From Flavobacteriales bacterium (GTDB lineage Bacteria; Bacteroidota; Bacteroidia; Flavobacteriales_D; Crocinitomicaceae): a stretch of 38,814 bases of DNA. The stretch is taken from assembly GCA_947500755.1 (NCBI GenBank), contig CANMTO010000021.1, positions 1-38,814 on the forward strand, read 5' to 3'. The position numbers were made by a program, and so were the translations under genes. Shown in pieces: positions 18,074 to 26,268 of this stretch (positions are counted from its first letter, which is position 1; every line of letters starts with the position of its first letter). The notes beneath the pieces are model-generated. The model searched no databases and had not been told where the DNA came from. It was given only the letters and a program-made list of their open reading frames with translations.

Positions 18074-19210
18074 ATGAACCTGGAGCAACAGTGTATGGCG
18101 TTAATTAACCAATGGATTTTCATGGTATTTATTGCCTCATGGTTCATGCAATTCGCGTATCTCCTATTCATTCACCTGCGCTTTTTACGCGTTAAACCAA
18201 AAGAAATTTCCCAAACAGATTCCTTGCCACCGCTCAGTGTTATTGTAGCTGCACGAAATGAATCCGAGAACCTCTATGAACTGATTCCCCTGATTCTTGA
18301 GCAAGACTATCCATCCTTTGAAGTTATTGTGGTTAACAATCAATCAATGGATGACAGTAAGTGGTTGTTGAAGGCTTATCAACGGCAATATCCTAACCTT
18401 CATGTAGTTGAATTGGAGCAAAACCCCCACCTCCGACCGGGAAAGAAATTACCCTTAACCCTTGCTGTTCGTGCTGCGAGTTTCGATCATTTTGTGTTTA
18501 CGGACGCCGATTGTAGACCTACGTCAAAACAATGGTTAACTACCATGGCCAACGGATTCTCGCCTACGACGGATATTGTGTTGGGTTATGGGCCGTATCT
18601 TCATAAAAAAGGATTCTTGAATCGTTTAATTCGATTTGATACCGCGTGGATTGCTTTAAACTATTTCTCTTTTGCCTTAAGTGGTTTACCGTACATGGGC
18701 GTTGGAAGAAACTTAGCCTATTCCAGAAAGGCTTTTGAGTCTGTTGGTGGATTTAAGTCGCATTATTACATAGTTTCCGGCGATGACGACCTCTTTATTC
18801 AACAAGCCGCGAAGCATCGAAACTACACCCTTGCCATTGAAGAAGAATCGTTTTGTCCTTCAGCCCCTGAAGCCACCTGGAAACGGTGGGTATTTCAGAA
18901 ACGTAGGCACTATAGTACGTCATCCCATTATGACGTTATCAAAAAATCGTTGTTAGGAATATATCCAGTGAGCTTGTTTTTTCTGTTGATATCCTTCCTT
19001 TCTTTGCTTCTGACAAATACCATGGTTTGGCTGTCGTTGGGGTTGTTTTTTGGGTTAATACTCATAAAATGGATGGTGCAAGGAAGGGGGTTGTTCAAAT
19101 TGAAAGAAAAACGCTTAGCTTGGTTCTTTCCGTTGTGGGACTTCTTCTACGCGATATTCATACCCTTGGTGTTTTTGTTATTGAATCGAAAACCTAGAAA
19201 TAAATGGTAG
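18074..19210 (+). CDS. Family 2 glycosyltransferase, membrane-bound
   Basis: A 378-residue protein with an N-terminal membrane helix (~14-35), a GT-A catalytic domain and C-terminal hydrophobic helices (~300-370). The catalytic domain shows LSVIVAARNESENL, VVNNQSMDD, the metal-binding FTDADCRP, the SGDDDLFIQ acid motif and a QKRRHYS stretch in place of QxxRW. This layout fits processive or polyprenyl-linked cell-surface sugar transfer; the substrate is unknown. It overlaps the sigma-factor gene by 7 nt. A near-consensus -7 (CATCTTTG) lies about 22 nt before the start. Confidence 0.85.
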   Translation: MNLEQQCMALINQWIFMVFIASWFMQFAYLLFIHLRFLRVKPKEISQTDSLPPLSVIVAARNESENLYELIPLILEQDYPSFEVIVVNNQSMDDSKWLLKAYQRQYPNLHVVELEQNPHLRPGKKLPLTLAVRAASFDHFVFTDADCRPTSKQWLTTMANGFSPTTDIVLGYGPYLHKKGFLNRLIRFDTAWIALNYFSFALSGLPYMGVGRNLAYSRKAFESVGGFKSHYYIVSGDDDLFIQQAAKHRNYTLAIEEESFCPSAPEATWKRWVFQKRRHYSTSSHYDVIKKSLLGIYPVSLFFLLISFLSLLLTNTMVWLSLGLFFGLILIKWMVQGRGLFKLKEKRLAWFFPLWDFFYAIFIPLVFLLLNRKPRNKW

Positions 19211-19809
19211 AATTTGAACACCTGTCGGACAAAGCGAAGCAGGATTTAACGCTAGTAGAACTTGCGAAAAAAGGAAATCAAGCGGCCTTTGCTTCTCTAA
19301 TGGACCGATACCGAGATTCCATTTATTTCATGATGCTTAAAATGGTTAAGAATTCTGATGACGCTGAAGACCTTACCATCGAGGCATTCGGTAAAGCCTT
19401 TAATCGAATTGATCAATACTCTCCAAGCTTTGCATTCAGTACCTGGTTATTTAAAATTGCCTCTAATAATTGTATCGATTTTATTCGTAAGAAACGCATT
19501 CACGTACTTTCGATGGATCAAGGAATTGCCACTTCAGATGGAGGCTCCATGCGAATTGATGCAAAAGCCCAAGTGAACAATCCCGAGGAATCAATGATGC
19601 ACGATCAAAAAGTGATTCACATGCGCTTACTCGTTAGTAAGTTAAAGCCTCGTTACCGTCAATTGGTAGAAAAGCGTTACTTCGAAGAGCTATCGTATGA
19701 GGAGATTGCAGCCGAATTGGATTTACCACTAGGGACCGTTAAAGCACAATTATTCCGTGCGCGCGATTTCCTCGCCGGAATGATGGAAAAAACCAAGGAT
19801 ACGATTTAG
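19204..19809 (+). CDS. ECF-type RNA polymerase sigma factor
   Basis: A 201-residue sigma-70 family protein. Region 2 is at ~20-90 (DAEDLTIEAFGKAFNRIDQY, FSTWLFKIASNNCIDFIRKK). Region 4 is at ~140-195 (RYRQLVEKRYFEELSYEEIA, LPLGTVKAQLFRARDFL). No anti-sigma factor gene is adjacent. It overlaps the upstream glycosyltransferase by 7 nt and is 4 nt from rsmG, so it sits inside a three-gene unit. Its regulon is unknown. Confidence 0.92.
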   Translation: MVEFEHLSDKAKQDLTLVELAKKGNQAAFASLMDRYRDSIYFMMLKMVKNSDDAEDLTIEAFGKAFNRIDQYSPSFAFSTWLFKIASNNCIDFIRKKRIHVLSMDQGIATSDGGSMRIDAKAQVNNPEESMMHDQKVIHMRLLVSKLKPRYRQLVEKRYFEELSYEEIAAELDLPLGTVKAQLFRARDFLAGMMEKTKDTI

Positions 19810-19813
19810 TGAT

Positions 19814-20437
19814 GTGGAAGCAATTCTTCAGTATTTTCCCACGTTAACCCCAACCCAGCATAAGCAGTTTAGCGACTTACGTGCCTTGTACGAACTGTGG
19901 AATAACCAGATTAATGTGATTTCCCGAAAAGATGTCGATAATTTTTACGAGAGGCACGTGTTGCATTCCCTAGGCATTGCCAAAGTGTATGCATTTCAGC
20001 CAGGAACTACGGTACTTGATGTTGGCACGGGTGGTGGTTTTCCAGGAATTCCGCTCGCTATTCTTTTTCCTGAAACCACCTTTGTTTTGGTTGATTCTAT
20101 TGGTAAAAAGATTAAGGTGGTTAATGAGGTGGCATTGGCCTTGGGATTAACCAATGTTCAAGCACATCATTTAAGAGCAGAACAAGTAAAAGGAACCTTT
20201 GATTTTGTCATATCCAGAGCAGTTACCGCCATGCCGTTATTTATTGAGTGGGTAAAAAACAAGATTAAAAAAGGAAAGACAAGCGATGGGTTTCCGCGTG
20301 GGATTTTATATCTAAAGGGCGGTGATTTAACCGAAGAATTTAAAGGTCTTCCCGGAAAATTCAAAGAATACCCCTTGGCTGCCTATTTCACTGAAGCATT
20401 CTTCGAAACAAAAAAAGTAATTCACTGGCTTAGTTGA
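19814..20437 (+). CDS. rsmG: 16S rRNA (guanine527-N7)-methyltransferase
   Basis: SAM-dependent methyltransferase (GidB family) acting on G527 of 16S rRNA. It has 207 residues with the SAM motif VLDVGTGGGFPGIPLAI, then VLVDSIGKKIKVV and FDFVISRAVTAM. The start is GTG at 19814; the ATG two bases upstream is in another frame and leads nowhere. The last 16 nt overlap the convergent folC gene, so there is no room for a terminator between them. Confidence 0.94.
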   Translation: MEAILQYFPTLTPTQHKQFSDLRALYELWNNQINVISRKDVDNFYERHVLHSLGIAKVYAFQPGTTVLDVGTGGGFPGIPLAILFPETTFVLVDSIGKKIKVVNEVALALGLTNVQAHHLRAEQVKGTFDFVISRAVTAMPLFIEWVKNKIKKGKTSDGFPRGILYLKGGDLTEEFKGLPGKFKEYPLAAYFTEAFFETKKVIHWLS

Positions 20438-21663
20438 TTCCCAATATTGGCTTGTATTTCTTCACAATCGCTCAGTAAAAAGAAACTCCCCGTAACAAGT
20501 ATAGCTTGATGTTCTTTTCGATGCGCTAACGCAGCATGAATGGCTTGATTTACCTGATAAAACCGCTCCGTCTTTTTTAATTTCAACTCGTCGATGACTT
20601 GCATTAAATGGTTCCCTCGATAACTCCGCGGATTGGTGAATTCACAAAAATACCACGCATCAATTACATCGTTAAGCTCCGATAAATGCGCTAAGGATTT
20701 ATCATTAGAAGCCCCGAATATGACAATAGGGTTTGAAATCCCCATACCCATTAACGACTCGATCGTAGTATTTAATCCTTCCGCATTATGAGATGCATCA
20801 TACCATAGGTTAGGATAGCGTTCGGATGGAAAGAGTCTACCAATGAATCCGGTTTGTTTAAATAAGTTTAACCATGTTTCTTGAACATTAATTGTTTGCG
20901 TATCAATTTCAAGGATTCTTAATGCTTCCATCGCTAACCCCGCATTTTTACGTTGGTAGGTCGGAAGAACTTCTGTAGGGTCGTCAATGCGTTCGTTCGT
21001 GAAAACAATAGGAGCGTTTAGAGAAAGTGCTTTTTGTCGAAATATTTCAGCCAATTCTTCCCGTTCCTCTCCACAAAGTACCGGCACCGAAGCTTTAATA
21101 ATTCCTGCCTTTTCCGAGGCGATTTCCGCTAAGGTATTTCCCAAAAAGGCTTGATGGTCAAATCCAATGTTTGTAATGACCGCCAGTAGGGGAGTGACCA
21201 CATTCGTTGCATCTAATCTTCCGCCCATGCCGGTTTCAAGGATTACATAATCGCACTGCGCTTTATTGAAATGTACCAAGGCCATCGCTAAGGTGATTTC
21301 GAAAAAGGACAAATCTGCTTCGTAGGTTTGAACCTGTTGACAAAATTCAAGAACCTCCGCTTCCTTAATTGCTTTCCCATTCACACGAATTCGCTCCCTA
21401 AAATCTACCAAGTGTGGAGATGTAAAAAGCCCAACACGAGATCCGGTTTCTTGCAGAAAACTACTTAGGAACGCACACGTCGAACCTTTACCGTTGGTTC
21501 CTGCTACGTGTATGAACTTAAGCTTAGTTTCAGGATTTCCAACCTTCGCTAGTATTGCTCGGGTATTTTCAAGCCCGGGTTTGTAGGCGGAAGCCCCAAG
21601 GTTTTGATACGATGGGAATTGGCTAAATAACCATTCCGTGCAATCGGTATACTTATTGAGCAT
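20422..21663 (-). CDS. folC: Folylpolyglutamate synthase/dihydrofolate synthase
   Basis: A 413-residue Mur-ligase-family enzyme that ligates glutamate to dihydropteroate and/or folates. The P-loop is FIHVAGTNGKGSTCAF. LFTSPHLVDFRERIRVNG, LETGMGGRLDATNVV and ITNIGFDHQAFLGNT follow, and the C-terminal domain has WYDASHNAEG. Whether both activities are present cannot be told from sequence. It overlaps the upstream TonB-like gene by 11 nt and rsmG by 16 nt. Confidence 0.95.
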   Translation of the reverse strand: MLNKYTDCTEWLFSQFPSYQNLGASAYKPGLENTRAILAKVGNPETKLKFIHVAGTNGKGSTCAFLSSFLQETGSRVGLFTSPHLVDFRERIRVNGKAIKEAEVLEFCQQVQTYEADLSFFEITLAMALVHFNKAQCDYVILETGMGGRLDATNVVTPLLAVITNIGFDHQAFLGNTLAEIASEKAGIIKASVPVLCGEEREELAEIFRQKALSLNAPIVFTNERIDDPTEVLPTYQRKNAGLAMEALRILEIDTQTINVQETWLNLFKQTGFIGRLFPSERYPNLWYDASHNAEGLNTTIESLMGMGISNPIVIFGASNDKSLAHLSELNDVIDAWYFCEFTNPRSYRGNHLMQVIDELKLKKTERFYQVNQAIHAALAHRKEHQAILVTGSFFLLSDCEEIQANIGNQLSQ

Positions 21664-22426
21664 TCACTTTTACGGTGAGAAAACAATAGGCTGGACGGCC
21701 TTCCGGATCTTTTTTGTATTTCACCTGGCGTATAACTTGCCGTATTACATCATTGATGATGGTTTGATCGGTGGTAGTAGTTTTACTCTTGATACAAACA
21801 GCAGTTGACACACCTCCATCTCCTGTTACCGTTAATTTTAAGTGAATTTTTAAATCAACATCTGTATTATATTTCGGTAGGACAGGATCGTTAATTCGTA
21901 TTCTAGATTTACCGTCCCCAAATCCATCCCCTTCGCCATCGCCTTCTCCTCCGGTGCCACGACCATTTCCATCAAACGGACCATTACCCCCTCCATTTCC
22001 TCCGCCATTTCCACCATCACCGAACGGATTGTTGGCACGGGTAGTTGAGCTCGAAGGGTTATTCGGGTTATTGCCAACCGTATGATTAGAGTTTCCGTTT
22101 TGGATGGGGGTGTTCCCTCGATCCGTTACCGTTCGCTCCGTTTGCTCCATAGGTTCTGTTCGTTCATCCATCGCAGGGGTTCCGCCGCCTTTCGCTGAAC
22201 CGCCATCGGCAATAAACAATTCTTCTAATGGGATTTCATCTAATATCTCATCCTGAACTACCAAATGATTCGCGAGCGGTGGATCCGAAGGTTTTAACTT
22301 GGATAGAAATAAAAAAGAAATTAAACACAAGGCTAAAATACTGCCACTGGAAAGCACAACACTTAGTCTTTTCTCTTCTGGAAGGCTATCGATGTTCCAA
22401 TATAGGGTTGTCGCATTTGTTGTCAT
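21653..22426 (-). CDS. TonB-like energy transducer with glycine-rich linker
   Basis: A 257-residue protein. A short cytoplasmic N-terminus precedes one membrane helix (~25-42). A long low-complexity periplasmic linker (~85-180) is rich in Gly, Asn and Asp (GGNGGGNGGGNGPFDGNG) rather than the Pro/Lys-rich linker of classical TonB. The C-terminal ~70 residues have TonB_C-like strands (HLKLTVTGDGGVSTAVCIKS, CFLTVKVNAQ). A TonB-like gene next to folC recurs in Bacteroidetes, usually after exbB/exbD, but no exbB or exbD is present here. The partner receptor is unknown. Confidence 0.72.
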   Translation of the reverse strand: MTTNATTLYWNIDSLPEEKRLSVVLSSGSILALCLISFLFLSKLKPSDPPLANHLVVQDEILDEIPLEELFIADGGSAKGGGTPAMDERTEPMEQTERTVTDRGNTPIQNGNSNHTVGNNPNNPSSSTTRANNPFGDGGNGGGNGGGNGPFDGNGRGTGGEGDGEGDGFGDGKSRIRINDPVLPKYNTDVDLKIHLKLTVTGDGGVSTAVCIKSKTTTTDQTIINDVIRQVIRQVKYKKDPEGRPAYCFLTVKVNAQ

Positions 22427-22457
22427 AGGTTCTTATATCGTTATTTACGCTAAAAAG

Positions 22458-23807
22458 TTACAGGGTTATCCACATAAAAATGAAACCGATTAAATATCCT
22501 AAAAGGGCTAAAGGGGCAATGTTTTTAAGGTACCAACTAAAACTAATTTTTTCCAGTCCCATTGCGACAACCCCAGCGGCCGAGCCGATGATTAGTATGG
22601 AGCCTCCAGTGCCAGCGGTGTAGGCGAGTAAATGCCAAGTACTATGATCAATTGGATAGGAAAACATTCCCATGGCACCTGCAACCAATGGAACATTATC
22701 AATTACTGCAGAAGAAATACCCAAGAATCCCATGAAGAGTGGCGTGGAAATTCCTGCGTTTTGTACGCTTTGTCCTAAATTGAAAATAAATCCAATCGAT
22801 TCCAGCGCGGCAACGGTGAGTAAAATTCCAAGGAAAAATAAGATGGTAGGTAATTCTACCTTTTGAAGTGATTTCATGGTTGGGCTCTGAGGAGAAAGGT
22901 CAGATTCAACTTCGGTCATTTTAAAATTCCGCTTGGTTTTTACTTCTGCAAACAATGCGAATAAACACAGGGCGAGCAACATACCCATGTACGGTGGTAG
23001 ATGAAACAATGATTTAAGCAGTGGAACCATCAAGAACAGTCCAAGACCTAGCAGCAACTCGGTTCTTCCCTGCTTCGATTCAATGGATAGGCTTCGATTT
23101 AAGTTGCCTTTAAACGCAGGAAGATATCGAGCGATAAGAAGAGGCGATACAATACACAATAAGGAGGGAATAAACGTACTTAAGATGAGTGGGGTAGTGC
23201 TGACTTTATGACCAATCCATAGCATGGTAGTGGTAACATCACCTATCGGAGACCATGCTCCACCAGCATTCGCTGCTAACACAATAAATCCGGCATACCA
23301 AAGGCGGTCTTCAGGCGCGTCGATAATTTTTCTATAAATCGCTATCATCACGAGCGTAGCGGTAAGGTTATCAATGACAGCGGAAAGAAAAAATGTGAAG
23401 GTGCAAAGGAGCACTAGTAAGTTCCATTTCTTTTTCGCTTTAAACAGTACCTGTACGGCATCAAACCCCTTGAAATGATCAATCAATTCAACCAAGGTCA
23501 TTGCCCCAATCAGAAAAATTATAATTTCAGCCGTTTTACTCAGGTGATGTTGTAGGGCTGTGTTTATGAGTTCCGTTTTTTCTACTGTATTGCCAACGAA
23601 ATCAGGGACAAAACCCAATTTTGAAAGCAGGAGTTCCGCAGAACTAGGGTCTAACCATTGTGGAATGTAATTAGGGAAAACAAAAATGAGGCCCCATGAA
23701 AGTACCATCATCAAAATGGCAGGAATCATCTTATCGATCCGATGCCAATGTTCAGTGGATATCAATACGTATCCAACGATAAAGATGAATAGTATGATCA
23801 GCGTCAT
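22458..23807 (-). CDS. nhaD: NhaD-type Na+/H+ antiporter
   Basis: A 449-residue inner-membrane protein with about 12 hydrophobic segments, in the ion-transporter (ArsB/NhaD) superfamily. Family motifs include FFLSAVIDNLTATLVM in the first half, AGGAWSPIGDVTTTMLW, and ISSAVIDNVPLVAGAMGMF plus GTGGSILIIGSAAGV in the second, the inverted-repeat pattern of the fold. NhaD exports Na+ in exchange for protons and is typical of marine or brackish bacteria. It overlaps the upstream dehydrogenase gene by 1 nt (TAATG), an unusual partnership for an antiporter. Confidence 0.9.
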   Translation of the reverse strand: MTLIILFIFIVGYVLISTEHWHRIDKMIPAILMMVLSWGLIFVFPNYIPQWLDPSSAELLLSKLGFVPDFVGNTVEKTELINTALQHHLSKTAEIIIFLIGAMTLVELIDHFKGFDAVQVLFKAKKKWNLLVLLCTFTFFLSAVIDNLTATLVMIAIYRKIIDAPEDRLWYAGFIVLAANAGGAWSPIGDVTTTMLWIGHKVSTTPLILSTFIPSLLCIVSPLLIARYLPAFKGNLNRSLSIESKQGRTELLLGLGLFLMVPLLKSLFHLPPYMGMLLALCLFALFAEVKTKRNFKMTEVESDLSPQSPTMKSLQKVELPTILFFLGILLTVAALESIGFIFNLGQSVQNAGISTPLFMGFLGISSAVIDNVPLVAGAMGMFSYPIDHSTWHLLAYTAGTGGSILIIGSAAGVVAMGLEKISFSWYLKNIAPLALLGYLIGFIFMWITL

Positions 23808-25039
23808 TAAGGTGCCAATTGAGTCAATGCGATTTCAAAGGCAGATTTCGCTAAATTTTTGGTACTAGAATTGTTTGCATGCACTTTCTTCAAGGCATTA
23901 CCGATAATTTCTGCGGTATCCTCGAAAATTAGTGCTTCATCAATTTCTTCGAGGTCGTTACTCATGAGGTACGCAAATACCCTTGCCATTCCACAATTTG
24001 CGATAAAGTCAGGAATCAAGGCCAGGTGCTCATCGGCATATCCTGCAATCGGACCAAAGAAAATCTCAGGGTCAGCAAATGGGACATTCGCACCCGATGA
24101 AATGACCGAAACGCCTGCGTTAATTAACCGTTCTAATTGATTTTGATTCAACATGCGGCTACCAGCACAAGGAACAAAGACATCCGCGTCGACAGCCCAT
24201 ATTTTTTCATTGATCTCTTCGTATGAAAGTAAGTTCGGATGCGCTAGGGCATTACCATTTTTAGTGATAAATAAGTGGCGGATTTCTTCAAAAGAGAACC
24301 CTTCAGGGTTAATTAACCCTCCAACACGGTCTATGATCCCGACAATTTTTGCTCCTTTTTGGGCTAAATAAAATGCCGCGGCTGACCCTACATTTCCCCA
24401 TCCTTGAATTATTACCTTTTTTTCCGCTAAAGATCCTCCCCAAATAGTGTAATATTGTTCAATCGATACACAAACACCATATCCCGTTATCATATCCGCT
24501 ACCAGGTAGTTTTTTGAAACATCTGGACTGTATGTTGCGGAACTTAAGGTATGGGAAACTCCTTTTTGTAGTTGTCCAATGCGGTGGATTTTTTGGTCGG
24601 CATTGGGTTGAAAATGTCCGTTAAAGACCCCTTCTTGCGGATGCCAAACGCCATTTGCTTCGGTAATCGGAATAACCTCGTGAATCTCATCTACGTTTAA
24701 ATCTCCTCCGGTCCCGTAATACGTTTTTAATAAGGGCGCAACGGCCGCAAACCAACGTTTAAGCACCCCTTCTTTTCGCGGGTCGTTGGGATCAAAATTG
24801 ATTCCTGATTTAGCTCCTCCAATGGCTGGACCAGCCACCGTGAATTTTACTTCCATGGTTTTTGCAAGAGATTCTACTTCACGCTTGTCGAGTCCAACGC
24901 GCATTCGAGTACCTCCACCCGCGGCACCCCCACGTAAACTGTTAATTACTACCCATCCTTCCGCTTCTGTTTCTGCATCCTTCCATTCAAAAACGATTTC
25001 CGGACGCTTATTCTCAAATTTCTTTAGTAATTCTATCAT
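23807..25039 (-). CDS. Glu/Leu/Phe/Val dehydrogenase (glutamate dehydrogenase type)
   Basis: A 410-residue NAD(P)-dependent amino-acid dehydrogenase. The substrate domain has INSLRGGAAGGGTRMR and GPAIGGAKSGINFDPNDPRK, with the catalytic lysine in the latter block, and TGGDLNVDEI. The Rossmann domain has VIIQGWGNVGSAAAFYLAQKG. It belongs to the Bacteroidetes group of this family; the preferred amino acid cannot be read from sequence alone. ATG 25039 was chosen over ATG 25060 because the -7 box (25065-25058) covers the upstream ATG and because MIELLKKFENK is the conserved N-terminus. nhaD follows with a 1-nt overlap. Confidence 0.9.
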   Translation of the reverse strand: MIELLKKFENKRPEIVFEWKDAETEAEGWVVINSLRGGAAGGGTRMRVGLDKREVESLAKTMEVKFTVAGPAIGGAKSGINFDPNDPRKEGVLKRWFAAVAPLLKTYYGTGGDLNVDEIHEVIPITEANGVWHPQEGVFNGHFQPNADQKIHRIGQLQKGVSHTLSSATYSPDVSKNYLVADMITGYGVCVSIEQYYTIWGGSLAEKKVIIQGWGNVGSAAAFYLAQKGAKIVGIIDRVGGLINPEGFSFEEIRHLFITKNGNALAHPNLLSYEEINEKIWAVDADVFVPCAGSRMLNQNQLERLINAGVSVISSGANVPFADPEIFFGPIAGYADEHLALIPDFIANCGMARVFAYLMSNDLEEIDEALIFEDTAEIIGNALKKVHANNSSTKNLAKSAFEIALTQLAP

Positions 25040-25057
25040 GTGTGTTATTGCAAGGGA

Positions 25058-25065
25058 CAAAAATA
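25058..25065 (-). promoter_or_regulatory. -7 box for the amino-acid dehydrogenase gene
   Basis: Reads TATTTTTG on the minus strand (TAnnTTTG). Transcription would begin near 25051, giving a ~12-nt leader to ATG 25039 and excluding ATG 25060. No -33 TTG at good spacing was seen. Confidence 0.5.
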
Positions 25066-25132
25066 CCTTGATTTACACGTGAAATGCCCAGCGTATGTTA
25101 ATTTTCTCCAAGTTTCAATGTGAATAAACTCC

Positions 25133-26203
25133 TTATCGGGGATAATGTAGGGCACCACCACATACATTTTCGCTTGCCCCAGTGACCGAGGCCAAGGAAT
25201 TAAATTGTTGGTTTAAAAAACGAAAACCAAGAAAGGCAAAGATTATCGCTTCTTTAAAGTTTACGATATCCGCACTGGGAATGATAAGTTCGCCAGTATA
25301 TTTGGCCTTGAGTTGGTTTATTAATGTACTGTTCAATGCACCGCCTCCCGTGATATATGCACGTTTTAAGGTGTGTTTTTCTAATACTGATGCCAGTTGG
25401 TGAGCTATATGTTCATTGATCGTGGCAATTGCTACCGCTGGTGCAATACGGGATGGAATACAGGGGTAAAACGTGGCGTCGAGCCATTCTGTTCCCAAGG
25501 ATTTTGGACCATTGAGCTGGTAATATGGCAAATCATTAAGCGCCTGTAATAGCGCGGGATCTGCAGTATGCTGTGCTGCAATTTCACCTCCAGCATCGTA
25601 TTCTAATCCGAGTTTCCTGGCATAAGTATTCATCGGAAGGTTTCCCGGACACACATCAAACGCTACCGTTGTTCCGTTGGTTTTAAAGCTGATGTTGGCA
25701 AAGCCCCCAATATTAATAAACGCTTCAGCTTGTGTTCCAAATAAGAGCTGGTCACCAATCGGCACCAAGGGCGCGCCTTGTCCTCCGGCGGCTACATCCA
25801 AGGACCTGAAATCATTAATTACGACTAAACCACTATGATAGGCGAGGGTAGAACCGCATCCTAATTGAACGGTATATCCGTCCTCGGGTTGGTGAAAAAT
25901 GGTTTGACCATGCGAGGCGATGGCATCGATGCGAGTTTTGTCTATGCTAAACGATTGAATGAATGCATTTACTGCCTCGGCGTAGAAACGAGCTAGGGTA
26001 TGGTTGAGTTTGAATAATTCCCGAGGGGATAGCGTTTCGACCTGCAGCAAGGCATTTTTAAGGTCCGAAGGAAGTGAAACGGTTTCTGCCGCTTCGAGTG
26101 TGAACCCTACCGCATCTTCAGGTCCTGAAAAATGAACGCAAGCGATGTCCAGCCCGTCTAAGGAGGTGCCAGACATGAGACCAATTATTCTTTTTTCCTG
26201 CAC
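25133..26203 (-). CDS. anmK: Anhydro-N-acetylmuramic acid kinase
   Basis: Phosphorylates and opens 1,6-anhydro-MurNAc released by cell-wall turnover. It has 356 residues from GTG 26203. The N-terminal phosphate loop is IIGLMSGTSLDGLD; ASHGQTIFHQP, INIGGFANISF, FDVCPGNLPMN and YITGGGALN follow. The ATG at 26257 is in frame, but it lies inside the predicted -7 box (26262-26255) and its 18 extra residues are not family-like, so GTG 26203 is preferred with moderate certainty. Divergent from the acyl-CoA dehydrogenase. Confidence 0.93.
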   Translation of the reverse strand: MQEKRIIGLMSGTSLDGLDIACVHFSGPEDAVGFTLEAAETVSLPSDLKNALLQVETLSPRELFKLNHTLARFYAEAVNAFIQSFSIDKTRIDAIASHGQTIFHQPEDGYTVQLGCGSTLAYHSGLVVINDFRSLDVAAGGQGAPLVPIGDQLLFGTQAEAFINIGGFANISFKTNGTTVAFDVCPGNLPMNTYARKLGLEYDAGGEIAAQHTADPALLQALNDLPYYQLNGPKSLGTEWLDATFYPCIPSRIAPAVAIATINEHIAHQLASVLEKHTLKRAYITGGGALNSTLINQLKAKYTGELIIPSADIVNFKEAIIFAFLGFRFLNQQFNSLASVTGASENVCGGALHYPR

Positions 26204-26233
26204 GTGATTCGAATTAATGAATAGAAAATAGCT

Positions 26234-26241
26234 TATTTTTG
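26234..26241 (+). promoter_or_regulatory. -7 box for acyl-CoA dehydrogenase
   Basis: TATTTTTG matches TAnnTTTG. Transcription would begin near 26248, ~21 nt before the ATG at 26269. It lies back-to-back with the anmK promoter on the other strand. Confidence 0.5.
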
Positions 26242-26254
26242 TAAAATTAAAAAT

Positions 26255-26262
26255 CAAAACTA
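26255..26262 (-). promoter_or_regulatory. -7 box for anmK
   Basis: Reads TAGTTTTG on the minus strand (TAnnTTTG). It covers the upstream candidate ATG (26257-26255), so a transcript starting near 26248 would miss that codon. This argues for the GTG start at 26203. Confidence 0.45.
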
Positions 26263-26268
26263 CATCAC

